Below are positions 1 through 12,917 of a stretch of 64,000 bases of DNA, piece after piece. Below the pieces are notes generated by a model, which worked only from the letters and a program-made list of their open reading frames with translations, had not been told where the DNA came from and ran no database searches. The DNA is from Pratylenchus scribneri (Eukaryota > Nematoda > Chromadorea > Rhabditida > Pratylenchidae): NCBI GenBank assembly GCA_030063045.1, contig JAQSEB010000087.1, positions 558,001 to 622,000 of the forward strand. Direction: 5' to 3'. The first letter of the stretch is position 1; each line of letters begins with the position of its first letter. The position numbers and the translations under genes are program-made.

Positions 1-663
1 TCATTCCCCTTAGACCATTCGCATCCTGTAATAATCCTTCCACACTTTTATGTCTTTCCGTATAGGCTGTTGGGAATAATTTGGTCGATTCCCAAATATG
101 TTTATGCGTTCTTTCCAATGGCATCAACGAATTTATCATTTGCCATATTTGGACCATAGAATCACCAAACTGTTCAATCAAAATAATTTATTCTAGGAGG
201 GAAATGCCCTCAAAAACGAACGCGAATTTCGTGTTCCATTTGAAAGCAAAGGGTTTTTTGCATTTGTTTCAATTCTTTAATAAATTGTAAATTTTTGCCT
301 CTTTCTTCGGTTCTATTTTTCAATTCAACCCTCATTGGGTCCATTCCCACTAATAAACATTGTTTAAGTCGACATCCCCGACAATTATCACCTAAATATT
401 TAATAATCCATAAAATTTATGAATTTATCAGAAAACCTTCTGTAATTTTGCATTTTTGTTCCTTGTAGCAAATATATTTCTGTTGTTTTATAACAATTCG
501 ACGGAAGAATTGTTTACATCCTGGAAATTTAATTATTTTTTAAATTAATTCATTTATTTATTCAAATTTAACCTTCGCATGCAATGACCCCATAAAAATG
601 GTAGGCGCAATCTCGGTTGCAAATTTTGCATTTGAAAGCCTTTTTCTGTTTCAATGACAACAT
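1..663 (-). CDS. nuclear hormone receptor, 5' part (DNA-binding domain and hinge)
   Basis: Ligand-type nuclear receptor, acting as a transcription factor in the nucleus. Four exons join in phase on the minus strand: 573-663 (ATG at 663), 437-520, 222-391 and 1-169, with introns of 52, 45 and 52 bp. The protein starts MLSLKQKKAFKCKICNRDC. The first zinc finger has four Cys and the P-box CEGCKQFFRR. The second finger runs from CYKEQKC to NCRGCRLKQCLLVGM. A hinge and the first helices of the ligand-binding domain follow, and the gene runs off the left edge of the window. The first finger lacks the usual valine and the exact HYGV, having HFYGV instead, as is common in the expanded nematode NHR set. 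The DBD assignment is firm. The last intron (170-221, GTTCGT...AACAG) was chosen because it removes two stops and keeps the frame open to base 1. Confidence 0.88.
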
Positions 664-2456
664 TCTATTGATAAAAATGAAAAATAAATAAATTATTAAA
701 ATTTGTGAATCAAATTTTCATTTAATTTAAATGGAAAAAAAAATTTTTATGGTTAATAAATCAATGAAAAAAAGATGGCCAAAAGCAACAAAAAGCATTA
801 TACAAAAATAAAGGCAAGAGAAAATAAATCTCGATAAATTTTAGTAGTCAATAGAAAGAAGGAAGACTGGCACCATTTTTGGTGGCTAATATTAGAGAAA
901 ATAAGCTAGAAAGAGATTGAATAAAAAACGAGAAATGAGGGCACAGAAATGTAAAAGAGCAAATAAATGAGGGAAATTGGGCCAAGAAAGAGAGGGGATT
1001 TGGTATTTTGATGGTTGCCTATGGAGATGGGTGAAGGGAATAAAAAGTAAAAACATGAAAAGTGAATTATTTTTGTGTTTGGTCGATTAGGCCATAAAAT
1101 TGTATTTTGCGTTCCATATTTATTATTTTTGAGTTTGTCTGATTTAGATCTATGATGTTTATTTAGATAGAAAAAGTATGCATTTGTATTTGCATTTAAT
1201 ATGCGCAGAGACACAAAATATGTAAAAATTTTTGACAAATTTACTAAAATTATAAAAGTCTTATTTCTAGGACTTTTTACAAATTATTTTAAAATGTAGT
1301 GGAAAAGAACCTAATTTTGACAAATAAATTCTCATAAAAATAAATGCATACAAATTATTGTATTTTATTTGGAAAAAATTTAAGATGGAAAAATTTTTTG
1401 AAAAAAGCTCGAAAATGCTCAAAGCTTGATCGTCAGAGGCTCGAAGTTCAAAAGCTCGGTTCAATACTACTCGAAGCTCGATTTTGGGTTCGAATACTCA
1501 ATCTCAACGAACTCTAGTTCAAGTGATTTAAGTATTGATAATATTACAAATTCTTTTCTATATGTCAATATTATTTTTTTTAATTCCTCTAAATATTTTT
1601 CATTTTAAATTTTTTATCTCATTAAATTTTTTACCAAATTTACTAGATCGGTCAGTACTCAACCAATTAAAATCGTCTTGCTTGGTTGCGCACCCAGACA
1701 GGAGAATATTTTATATGATCTATGTGATATACACAATGCAGTTTACAAACTGCGTAATTCATTCATTTCTTTTGAATATTCGATGGTAAAAAAGTCAAAT
1801 CATCTTTGGTCATCCAATTATTTTTTTCACTAATAAACAGTAAATATTTATATTTTTTAATAAGAAAACTCCATAGGGCATTAAATATTTTTTAACGTGT
1901 TGCTGCGTCACTGAAAAAGTCGTTTAAAAGATTTCAATCAAACCGTATTTTTGTTAATTTAAAATGGAGGACATTTAATTTGTCCAAAATCTTTCGTGGC
2001 GAAAAATATAATATTTTTGAAGACATGCCCTAACCCTTATTAACCCCTTATCCCATCCTGCCCTGAACCTAACCCTTAGCACTAATACCTAGTTATGGCC
2101 AAGTTTATGGCCTCAAAAATATAAAATTTTTCGCAGGAAAGATTTTGGACAAATTCAGTGTTTTTTGGACAAATTAATATTATCTCGTTTAAAATTACAA
2201 ATTTATGTATCATTTGTTTTTTGGCCCTTTGTAAATTGTCGAATACCAATATGAAAAAATATCTTAATTGACCTTTTTCGGTAAAACGCACTAGTACCTA
2301 TTTTGAGTCGATATTTCTGCTTATTCTTTGTTGGCCAATATTCTAAATAAAGAATGGAATTGCGATTTCAGAAGAATTAATAAGAAAATAACAATTCAGT
2401 CAATGGAAAAAAATTCATAAAAAGATATTTAGATTTGAGTGTAAATATTCTTATTA
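664..2456. other. intergenic, no gene seen
   Basis: AT-rich spacer between two divergently transcribed genes, so both promoters should lie here. The ORFs in it are short, low in complexity and show no family motif. Around 1410-1510 there is weak similarity to the CTCGAA-rich subterminal repeats of the hAT elements near 22.9 and 62 kb, too diverged to delimit. Confidence 0.6.
1970..2156. mobile_element. MITE-like element with about 40-bp inverted ends
   Basis: The left end, TTTGTCCAAAATCTTTCG, is mirrored on the right by a complement ending GAAAGATTTTGGACAAAT. The interior is CCCTAACCC-rich and contains 'ccaagtttatggcctcaaaaatat'-type sequence. Diverged relatives sit near 17790-18000 and 49520-49690, which share the 'tacctagttatggccaag' block. 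It has no coding capacity. Confidence 0.6.
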
Positions 2457-4899
2457 ATGAATTCGACATTTAACTCTCCATATCCAGCAGGCTCAATTTA
2501 TGATCAGGTAAAAAGTGCGAAAAGGCTTATTTAATTTTTAAATAGTAAAAATTGAAAATTTTCAAATGATTTAACATCATTTATATTTAAAACGACTCAA
2601 AAATGAATAAGAACTTAATTGATAAAAATAGTCTTCTAAATTGAAATTATTTTGAATTTTGGTTAAGATTAACTTCCGGGTGTTCAATTAAAATAATTAA
2701 AATTTAAAATGACTCAAAAGTGAATAAAAACTTAATTGAGAAATAATGAAAAGATTTAAGCTAAAATCTAAATTATATTTTAAAAAAAAGTTTATTCATA
2801 GCTTTACCTTAAATTGATTTAGGCTAAAATCTAAATTATATTTTAAAAAAAAGTTTATTCATAGCTTTACCTTAAATTGATTTAGGCTAAAATCTAAATT
2901 ATATTTTAAAAAAAAGTTTATTCATAGCTTTACCAAAAATATCATGACAGTGGGTTCTCGGCACAATATTTTCTACAATATAATGCTCCTCAATGTTTCT
3001 CTTCCCTCATTGGCATTTTATTGAATTTGTCTTTCATTTATGTTTCAATAAAATCAAGGTAATTAAAAAAATCAAAAATATATTCAAAATAAAAATTTTC
3101 AATTAATAAATTTTTAATTAATAAATTTTTTAATTATCATCAGAGCATGTTTAGAAAGGTAATGTCGACTTTAGCAAAAAAAAAAGAAAAATGAGAAAAA
3201 ATCATATAAATTAATCCAATTAATTTTTTCCTTTTGAAGATTTTTTTATTAAAAAACTAAAATTATGGAAAGTAATTTTCATACGAATTTTTTTTGTAAT
3301 ATTAATTTTATTTTCCATTTTTAATAATTACAAGATGATGGGATATTTTTTAGTCTTTGAATTTTATGAAAAATATGGTAGTTGCATCATAGAGGGCAAT
3401 TTTTATTTCAATTTGGGTGATTTTCCCTTTTATTAACAAAAGGTCAAAGCTTCACAGTCCTTTCAATATTTTCATCACCTTTGAATCGGTCGCATCCATT
3501 CTATACGCCGCTGGATATTTGGCCGGTGATTGGCTCCCACTCTCTGGACAAAATGTGGCACCCGTGGAAATTTGCATATTATTAAGATTGCCCGCATTAC
3601 TTGGGGCACTAATGCAGACCGCAATGATGGTGTTCATCGGTTTGGAACGTTTCATTTGCCTATGCTTCCCTCTTTTGTATGATTGTTCTTTTTTACGTTC
3701 AATTTTAATTTTTAAGCTATCGAAATATATTGTTGGCATGGAAAACTGTTTACATTCGATTTGTCCTCTTTTTTGTTGTATCATTTGCTGTCGTAATGAC
3801 CATTGTGATCTTTTCCAATACTATTGGACCAAAGTAAGAAAAAAATACCGTATGCCCTCTTTTCTAGTAGAATCTTCCTCTCCATTAATAACCCATTTTT
3901 AAAAGAATGAAAATTCGAAGGCCGTTCTCCCTGAAATAACCATTTGAGGAATTATTAAACGAAAAATAGAAAAGTTAATTTTTTGTTTTTGAAATACTCT
4001 GAAAAATAATAGCCGACTTTGTACAGTATCTGAAAACATATAAATATTCTCTACATATATGGTTAATTTTAATATCTATTAAAACTTTCATGTTATTTCG
4101 ACCAGCTTAACAAACTTTGGTGAATAGAGAGCAAAAAAAATCATCTTTAATTATACTCATTTTTTTAGAATATCCTTTCCAAAATTAATATAAATTTTAC
4201 AGTTACTATTATTTGTGCAATTTTGCCGATTTTCTCAATGAAGATGGAAGGAAATACACTTTTCGCGGAATCATGTTCGCGCAAATTTTGGCACTTTCAT
4301 TTTATGCCATCATTTTGTTTTTGATGATCAAAGCCAGAATTCAGCGCGTAAAATGTAAAAAAATTTTTAAATAAAAATAAAAATCTTTTATTAGGATTAA
4401 TCAATATCCCAATTTAAAGCAATTATTTAAAAATGTTCAAGTTCAATTCATTTTAAAACTCTCCAAAAAATTGAATCAAAAATTTATAAATTTAATTTTA
4501 TTGATTAATTATTATATAATATCAATGATTGCATTTTTAAAGTAATGGACATTAAAAATATGCAAATTTTGCGATCTTTGAATGTGATTATGGGCATAAT
4601 TATTTTTGGTTGGCTCATCAATGCATCCAGTCCAATCTATGTGCCCCTTTTACAAATTTCTCAATCGGATTGGCAAAAAATAAGTACATTCACTTCTTCA
4701 ATAAATATTCTCGCATCAGCATGCAATGGGCCAGTGCTTTTTGTATTAAGGTATTTTTAAATTTAATTTATTTTAAATAATTTTATTAATATTTTACAGT
4801 CAAGAATATCGAAATTGTTATCAATCCGTCCTCCCATGGTTATCAAAAAGGAATCAATCGCAAACAACAACAACACCCGTTCATGTGATTCATCGATAA
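2457..4899 (+). CDS. srsx-like chemosensory G-protein-coupled receptor
   Basis: Seven-transmembrane receptor, expected in sensory neuron membranes. Seven exons join in phase: 2457-2507, 2928-3058, 3443-3676, 3717-3833, 4203-4354, 4543-4750 and 4800-4899, giving 330 aa, a normal length for this family. The N-terminus MNSTFNSPYPAGSIYDQ has an N-glycosylation site. TM1 contains SSLIGILLNLSFIYVSIKSR, the G..xN..xxY.xIK pattern of srsx receptors. The end of TM3 has FIGLERFICLCFPLFY, in place of the E/DRY-type motif. TM7 ends in PVLFVLRSQEYRNCY, the SxEYR motif usual there. The tail is short and Thr-rich. Intron 3 is only 40 bp. The acceptor of exon 2 lies in a 63-bp tandem repeat. The srsx class is from pattern memory; another Srg-superfamily class is possible. 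Confidence 0.87.
2760..2935. repeat. 63-bp tandem repeat, about 2.8 copies
   Basis: Units start at 2760, 2823 and 2886. The third is cut short where the receptor's exon 2 begins. Each unit contains the sequence used as the splice acceptor (TTTATTCATAG followed by CTTTACC). Confidence 0.9.
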
Positions 4900-5097
4900 A
4901 ATTCTACTAATATTTATATTTACACCTAATAAATTTCCTTTTATAACTATTTTTTTATAAATTGACTTGGATTTATTTTAATATTTCTTTGCTTGTGTAT
5001 AATCATCAATATATTATTCAATTGCTATTGACATTTTCTTATTTGTATCAACCACGGCTATATATCAAATACAACCTTTTATTCAATTTTACTTCAA

Positions 5098-5395
5098 TGC
5101 TTATTAGTGCGTTCCTAATTTCAATTGTTTTAATCAGAACCTTCATCGCCTCATTCGGAATTTTGATGAATATTTTACTGGTTTATGTGATCATCAGGAA
5201 TAAGTTAATTGAAAATCAATTTTTATAAAATTTTTATTTCTTCTTTATTTGCTGTTCAACATGCATGTTTTTGTATGCTTTTCATTAGCATTGACCGATT
5301 CCTGATCGTTTGGAAACCAATTTTGTATTTTAAAATTGTTGAATTTAAATTAAAAATTCTTTTCTTTTTTATTTATCATAATGTGCTTAATGGAG
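5098..5395 (+). pseudogene. decayed GPCR fragment (TM1 and TM3 pieces)
   Basis: One open segment from ATG 5098 reads as a TM1: SFGILMNILLVYVIIRNK matches the G..xN..xxYxxI(R/K) pattern of srsx-type receptors. It stops at 5226. A second frame from about 5230 reads AVQHACFCMLFISIDRF followed by LIVWKPILYF, which looks like TM3 with its I-DRF motif. TM2 and everything after TM3 are missing, and the fragment runs directly into the 19-bp minisatellite. It is probably a relic of a tandem duplicate of the upstream receptor that was destroyed by repeat expansion. Confidence 0.6.
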
Positions 5396-8300
5396 TAAAT
5401 CAGAATATTTGTGAAAATCGGAATGTTTGAAGAAAATTAGAATGTTTGGAGAAAAATAGAATGTTTGGAGAAAATCAGAATGTTTGGAGAAAATAAGAAT
5501 GTTTGTAGAAAATCAGAATGTTTGGAGAAAATCAGAATGTTTGGAGAAAATCAGAATGTTTGGAGAAAATCAGAATGTTTGAAGAAAATCAGAATGTTTG
5601 GAGAAAATAAGAATGTTTGTAGAAAATCAGAATGTTTGGAGAAAATAAGAATGTTTGGAGAAAATCAGAATGTTTAAAGAAAATCAGAATGTTTGGAGAA
5701 AATCAGAATATTTGGAGAAAATCAGAATGTTTGGAGAAAATAAGAATGTTTGTAGAAAATCAGAATGTTTGGAGAAAATCAGAATGTTTGGAGAAAATCA
5801 GAATGTTTGAAGAAAATCAGAATGTTTGGAAAAAATCAGAATATTTGGAGAAAATCAGAATGTTTGGAGAAAATAAGAATGTTTGTAGAAAATCAGAATG
5901 TTTGGAGAAAATCAGAATGTTTGGAGAAAATCAGAATGTTTGGAGAAAATCAGAATGTTTGGAGAAAATCAGAATGTTTGAAGAAAATCAGAATGTTTGG
6001 AGAAAATCAGAATATTTGGCGAAAATCAGAATGTTTGGAGAAAATCAGAATGTTTGTAGGAAATCAGAATGTTTGAAGAAAATCAGAATGTTTGGAGAAA
6101 ATCAGAATATTTGGCGAAAATCAGAATGTTTGGAGAAAATAAGAATGTTTGTAGAAAATCAGAATATTTGGAGAAAATAAGAATGTTTGTAGAAAATCAG
6201 AATGTTTGGAGAAAATCAGAATGTTTGAAGAAAATCAGAATGTTTGGAGAAAATAAGAATGTTTGAAGAAAATCAGAATGTTTGAAGAAAATTAGAATGT
6301 TTGGAGAAAAATAGAATGTTTGGAGAAAATAAGAATGTTTGTAGAAAATCAGAATGTTTGGAGAAAATCAGAATGTTTGGAGAAAATCAGAATGTTTGAA
6401 GAAAATCAGAATGTTTGGAGAAAATCAGAATGTTTGGAGAAAATCAGAATGTTTGAAGAAAATCAGAATGTTTGGAGAAAATCAGAATATTTGGCGAAAA
6501 TCAGAATGTTTGGAGAAAATCAGAATGTTTGTAGGAAATCAGAATGTTTGAAGAAAATCAGAATGTTTGGAGAAAATCAGAATATTTGGCGAAAATCAGA
6601 ATGTTTGGAGAAAATAAGAATGTTTGTAGAAAATCAGAATATTTGGCGAAAATCAGAATGTTTGGAGAAAATAAGAATGTTTGTAGAAAATCAGAATATT
6701 TGGAGAAAATAAGAATGTTTGTAGAAAATCAGAATGTTTGGAGAAAATCAGAATGTTTGAAGAAAATCAGAATGTTTGGAGAAAATAAGAATGTTTGAAG
6801 AAAATCAGAATGTAGAAAATAAGAATGTTTGTAGAAAATCAGAATGTTTGGAGAAAATAAGAATGTTTGTAGAAAATCAGAATGTTTGGAGAAAATAAGA
6901 ATGTTTGTAGAAAATCAGAATGTTTGGAGAAAATCAGAATGTTTGAAGAAAATCAGAATGTTTGGAGAAAATCAGAATGTTTGGAGAAAATCAGAATGTT
7001 TGGAGAAAATAAGAATGTTTGTAGAAAATCAGAATGTTTGGAGAAAATCAGAATGTTTGAAGAAAATCAGAATGTTTGGAGAAAATCAGAATGTTTGAAG
7101 AAAATCAGAATGTTTGGAGAAAATCAGAATGTTTGAAGAAAATCAGAATGTTTAGAGAAAATCAGAATGTTTGGAGAAAATCAGAATGTTTGAAGAAAAT
7201 CAGAATGTTTGGAGCAAATCAGAATGTTTGAAGAAAATCAGAATGTTTGGAGAAAATCAGAATGTTTGAAGAAAATCAGAATGTTTGGAGAAAATAAGAA
7301 TGTTTGTAGAAAATCAGAATGTTTGGAGAAAATAAGAATGTTTGTAGAAAATCAGAATGTTTAGAGAAAATCAGAATGTTTGAAGAAAATCAGAATGTTT
7401 GGAGAAAATCAGAATGTTTGTAGAAAATCAGAATGTTTGGGGAAAATCAGAATGTTTGTGAAAATCAGAATGTTTAGAGAAAATCAGAATGTTTGGAGAA
7501 AATCAGAATGTTTGAAGAAAATCAGAATGTTTGTAGAAAATCAGAATGTTTGGGGAAAATCAGAATGTTTGTGAAAATCAGAATGTTTAGAGAAAATCAG
7601 AATGTTTGGAGAAAATCAGAATGTTTGGGGAAAATCAGAATGTTTGGAGAAAATCAGAATGTTTGTAGAAAATCAGAATGTTTGGGGAAAATCAGAATGT
7701 TTGTGAAAATCAGAATGTTTAGAGAAAATCAGAATGTTTGGAGAAAATCAGAATGTTTGAAGAAAATCAGAATGTTTGTAGAAAATCAGAATGTTTGGGG
7801 AAAATCAGAATGTTTGTGAAAATCAGAATGTTTAGAGAAAATCAGAATGTTTGGAGAAAATCAGAATGTTTGGGGAAAATCAGAATGTTTGTGAAAATCA
7901 GAATGTTTAGAGAAAATCAGAATGTTTGGAGAAAATCAGAATGTTTGAAGAAAATCAGAATGTTTGTAGAAAATCAGAATGTTTAGAGAAAATCAGAATG
8001 TTTGAAGAAAATCAGAATGTTTGAAGAAAATCAGAATGTTTGTAGAAAATCAGAATGTTTGGGGAAAATCAGAATGTTTGTGAAAATCAGAATGTTTAGA
8101 GAAAATCAGAATGTTTGGAGAAAATCAGAATGTTTGTGAAAATCAGAATGTTTAGAGAAAATCAGAATGTTTGGAGAAAATCAGAATGTTTGAAAAAAAT
8201 CAGAATGTTTGGAGAAAATCAGAATGTTTGAAGAAAATCAGAATGTTTGGAGAAAATCAGAATGTTTGAAGAAAATCAGAATGTTTGGAGAAAATAAGAA

Positions 8301-8632
8301 TGTTTGTAGAAAATCAGAATGTTTGGAGAAAATAAGAATGTTTGTAGAAAATCAGAATGTTTAGAGAAAATCAGAATGTTTGAAGAAAATCAGAATGTTT
8401 GGAGAAAATCAGAATGTTTGGAGAAAATCAGAATATTTGGAGAAAATCAGAATGTTTGGAGAAAATCAGAATGTTTGAAGAAAATCAGAATGTTTGGAGA
8501 AAATCAGAATGTTTGGAGAAAATCAGAATGTTTGGAGAAAATAAGAATGTTTGTAGAAAATCAGAATGTTTGGAGAAAATCAGAATGTTTGGAGAAAATC
8601 AGAATATTTGGCGAAAATCAGAATAGTAGAAT
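5396..8632. repeat. 19-bp minisatellite, about 3.2 kb
   Basis: About 170 tandem copies of a unit close to GAATGTTTGGAGAAAATCA. Variants include GAAG, GTAG, AAATAAG, ATATTT, GGCG and an 18-bp GTGAAAATC form. Between about 7380 and 8160 the variants are arranged in a higher-order pattern of several units repeated a few times. Because 19 is not a multiple of 3, all forward frames read the same 19-residue peptide period (ENQNVWRKSECLEKIRMFG), and only the AAATAAG variant introduces stops. The ORFs here are therefore a by-product and not evidence for a gene. Confidence 0.97.
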
Positions 8633-8760
8633 ATATTGAATCAATTATAGACCAAAATGGATTACCAAATTAGAAATTTAATCATTTTAAATTACAAAAT
8701 GTTATCATTTATCTATAAGGTTAAAAATATTATTAATTAATCAACTTCTAGCCAACATAT

Positions 8761-11428
8761 TCATTTCTCCATATTCCATTGTGCCTGAAGTTGCTTGAAA
8801 TGAATTCCGGCAAAATCGACTGATTTTGTTGCTTTTGTTGATTCTAAAATTGTTCTTTTTTGGCATTTGCTGACGAATTGCACAAATCGAATATAGACAA
8901 TGGCTGTGATTGGGTAATAGACGTAAAGCAACTGAAAAATTGAGGATATTCAAATATTAAAAAATTGAAATATAATACAATATTGGCTAGTGTATAATAG
9001 AAAACGAAATCATTTGCACTCAAGGATGTTTTGAAGGCACGAAGCAAAATGATCGTAGCCTGAAATTCGTAGTGTTTCCTCTCAACAACTTTTTTCTTTA
9101 TTTTTTTTTTTGATCACTTTTTTTACAAAAATGAGAATTTTAAATCACAAAAATGAATCTAATGTAATTTTTAGACAGAGAATTGAATAATCAGATTCTT
9201 TTTAAAGTGAATTGATCATGTAAATTTTTTAGATCTGATAAACGTAAGAAGGCACATACTCCTATTCCTAATCTAGCCTACCCTAAACCTCGGAGTTTTA
9301 AACAATTTATAAACAATATAATAAATAAATAGCTCAATGTTAGTTTTAATGAGTTGAGTTGAATTCCTTTCATTTTTATAATCTTGTGAAAAAAAAAATC
9401 AAAAATTCCAACTTATTGGGTTATTGTGGGAAAAAAATAATTTTCAGGGAAAAGAGTAGGTGAAAAAATTTTGGAGGAAAAATTATTATTGGAGAGGAAA
9501 GTTTTTTTTGGAAAGAAAAGCAAATTGCCTGATGGAGTGTATATAGGACTGCATAAAGTACATCCAATGGGAATATTAGACGCATTGTCAGTGAATTCTC
9601 GTTGAGCTGATAATTTCGGCTTAGACTATACTTTTGATTTTTGCTATGGCGCAAATGCTGCTTGTTCATCAATGTAATACGCCAGTCCATAAATGCCGTG
9701 AAAATGATGATGACAAGGAAAAAAATGTACACATAGAATATTAGCTGATTGCTGTATTGATTGGACAGAGCCATGGATGGACGTGGATTGGAGTGCATTT
9801 CGGGGTCCATGAATGCGGCGACAATGATGAATGCCATATAGGCAAGGGAAATTAGCCACTGTTGAAATGAATTATTATGGGCAATTTTGAACATTGGCAT
9901 TTCCGGAATTAAAACACTATACAGGCTTATAGCAAGGCAATTTTGAAAATCTCGGCTTCTAAGCGTTTTAAGTCGCAAGAATTTGTTCATTAAAATCGGC
10001 AAAGCAATTTAATTTATGAAATTTCAATTTCAAACCAATATTAGGCATATTTTAAAGAAATAAAACCAAAACGAATTTGAGTTTAAGCAACGGTTCAGCC
10101 CACAAGCTCATAACGCTTTAAAATTATTCAGCCTATGCTGAATCGAAAGAGCCTATTATTAAATCTGTACAAATACAGATAAGATTTTCAAAATTGAACA
10201 GCTAAAGGCTTGTCCATTTCAGGAAATCTCCAATTTCCAAAAATGGCTGCAACAAAGTGAAATATATTAGCAATTATTTCAATATAGATGGGCCCCAACT
10301 TGGCACCATTTAGAATAACTCATCGGGTAATGAATCAATTCCAATGATTCTTATATCATAAAATTAATATCATTTTATTGAAAAACAATTTGCTATTTAA
10401 TTTGAATTAAAAATCATCAAAATTGGTTAATTACTTGATGATAAACGGCACCAAGTTAACCCAAAGACAAGTTGGAATGTTTTCCCTTTGAATATAACCC
10501 ACAATGGAAATGGCCATCCAAATGCCCAATTTTTGTCCTTCACTTTCGTATTTGTCAGCAAAAAATGTTGCACGGAACCGTTCGACCATTATGCAAAAAT
10601 GGAACGCCGGATAGGCGACGGAAAACAAATAATATGAAGAAGTAAAAAAGGCAACGATTGGCAAAGGTGTGAGAAGATCGCATGGATGTTTGTAGGTAAA
10701 ATAGATGAACTAAAAGTGAATTTTTAAGAAAACTATTATTTGTGGGGGAAGCATAAAAGGGAACATACGGAATATCTGAGGCCAGAACATAAACTTCCAA
10801 AATTGCCGATGAATGAGGCGGCAATCAAATTGGAAAAGAGGATCTTTTGTGAAATATGATTAATTTTGGATTGAAATAGCGAAGCGGGAGAATTAGTGAC
10901 GAAAGCGAATTCAGCAAATAATGAATGATTTACAATGTTCTTAATTTGATAGAAAAAATTTCTACCAGTTAATAAAAAAAGATCCATTAATTTATTAATA
11001 TAAGCATAAATTTTTATATTCAAAAACCTTCAAATTTGTCAACATTTTGCCTATTTTTATTCAAAAGATTCTGATTTTCTCAATTTAAAATATTTTAAAA
11101 TTATTTACTTATATAGATAATGTGTTACTGTATCAATAATTTAACATCTACAAAATATTCGAAACGGTTTAATTTAGGGTGAAATAATTATAAAGCAAAA
11201 AAATTTGTCTGACACTAGCGGAAACATATCAAATGGGGCATTTAATAGAACTGAACTGACCAACAAATTGCCGTGAATTGCAATTCGATTACGCCAATAA
11301 ATGTATAACAAAATGAAAATGGAAATGAATGTTACAGTTTGTGGGACTAGCGCAATATGGACGAGGAGAATAATTTGTTGTAAGCCCAATTCAGCTGCAA
11401 TACAAAGTTGATTGGTTGTTTCATTCAT
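8761..11428 (-). CDS. srab-like chemosensory G-protein-coupled receptor
   Basis: Seven-transmembrane receptor of the Sra superfamily, best fit Srab. Six exons join in phase 0: 11261-11428, 10769-10843, 10503-10709, about 9550-9858, 8979-9059 and 8761-8931, giving about 336 aa. The start MNETTNQ is followed by TM1 and an IHGNLLILFSNL segment, corresponding to the FHxNL motif of the family. Next come YKHPCDLLTP, the hallmark MVERFRATFFADKYE after TM3, NYQLNEN before TM6, and an AIVYIRF...FKQLQAQWN tail like the conserved Srab C-terminus. The donors at 10502 (GTGGGT), 11260 (GTCAGT) and 9549 (GTCCTA) were chosen for phase and alignment to the family pattern; the last is the least certain. The neighbour on the 3' side is the minisatellite, which ends about 130 bp from the stop. 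Confidence 0.85.
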
Positions 11429-12917
11429 TCCACAAAAATGAATTGTATTAATTTAGATAAAAAAAAAAGAATTGAATTTGTAAAAAAAAAAGTATTGAAT
11501 TTGCAGAAAAGTTTTTAACGTTTTAGTGGTCTATCATTATATAATCTTTTTATTAACATTCCAAAAAATGAAAATATAAAAGTGCGCAAATGGAATTGGC
11601 GAATATTTGCATTAATATTATTATTATTGAGAATTAATGAATGTGAAGATAAATTTTCAAATTAAAATAATCATTGAAGCATAAATGTGAATAATTAATG
11701 AATTGCGCACCTCTCATTATTAAACCAATGCGTCGGCGTTAAGACAAAAAAAACTGATGTTTTTGTTTGAATGCAAAAATTTTTATACCATTTAAAAATT
11801 TTTTTAAATTATTTTCTTCTAAAAAAATTAATTTTTAAAATTTTTTTTACTCTTCCAAAAAATTAATTTTTATAATAAAAAAAAGGAGACTTTTCTGCAT
11901 GTGATAGGATCAAAATTTTTAATATTTTTGAAATATTTTTGAAAATAGGTGAGACAAAAAAATAATTTTTATAACAAAAAAAGAAGACTTTTCTGCTTGG
12001 GATAGGATAATCATTTTAAAATTTCTAATATTTTTTAATATTTTTAAAAATATTTTAAAAATTGCTAAGACGACAATCACTGCGATGATTCAAATGGATT
12101 TATATTGGTCAAAATTATTTCAAGATCCTATATTTTTTTAAATTTATTCTAATCCAAAGCAGAAAATTTCCTCCTTTTTTATTAAAAAAATTAAATTTTT
12201 TGAATAAAAAATTTTTTTATTGATACCCAAAAAATTACATTTTTTACACCGACTGTCGGCCCAGTTTTGTATAAACGTAGCTTCGTTAGCAAAAGAAAGT
12301 AAGAAGGGATTAGCAAAAAATGTAATAAACAATTTAAATGGACTCTAGGCTGTATTCATTCAACAAAAATATTATTCATTTATTTTATCTAGTATCTTAC
12401 AAATGGAATGCCCCAATTAAAATTTGATGCAAATTAAATTTCTGTCGCATTTTTGGACAAAAAATAAACTGTAGGCGAATTTGATATATTCATTAAAATT
12501 TTTTTTGTCGTCTCCACTACTACAAATCTTCCATTTCATTTCAATATTAGAATTTGTGACATTGCGTAGAAATTTCTTTGTTTGAAAATACAATTTTCGT
12601 TTTAAGAAAAGTTTTAATTCCAAAAATTTCTTATTAGACATGCAAATTCAAATTCTCTTCTTATTGAATTTATTGTATGATCATAATTCATAATTAAATT
12701 AACATATAATTTTTGTAAAGATTTACCCATTATTTATTCCAAAATTTTACCAAAACTTTCCCACTTATGAGTCATAAGCTCATAAGGATTAAGGTTAAGG
12801 TCATATAGGAATATGTAAGATGATATTCAGAGTGAAGATATGTTGTATGGGCCTAGATCTAATCTTGATCTACCATAAGAGGGCACTTCATTTTTCGATT
12901 AGCCGGCATTTGCGGAC
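11429..12917. other. intergenic, no gene seen
   Basis: AT-rich upstream region of the srab-like gene. Two short minus-strand ORFs (12144-12332, 12417-12641) have biased composition and no recognisable motif. Nothing can be supported here. Confidence 0.5.

Noticed and set aside
906..1238. 110-codon minus-strand ORF
   Set aside because: Biased composition, no motif and no splice partners in an intergenic AT-rich region.
2040..2090. CCCTAACCC-like stretches as possible telomeric repeat
   Set aside because: Irregular and part of a dispersed MITE family; the nematode telomere repeat TTAGGC does not occur as an array.
5396..8632. CRISPR-like repeat array
   Set aside because: Units are contiguous without spacers, and the genome is eukaryotic.
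5465..8639. Overlapping ORFs of 60-182 codons encoding a 19-residue repeat peptide
   Set aside because: They are produced by the 19-bp minisatellite in every frame, with no start context, splice partners or non-repeat sequence.
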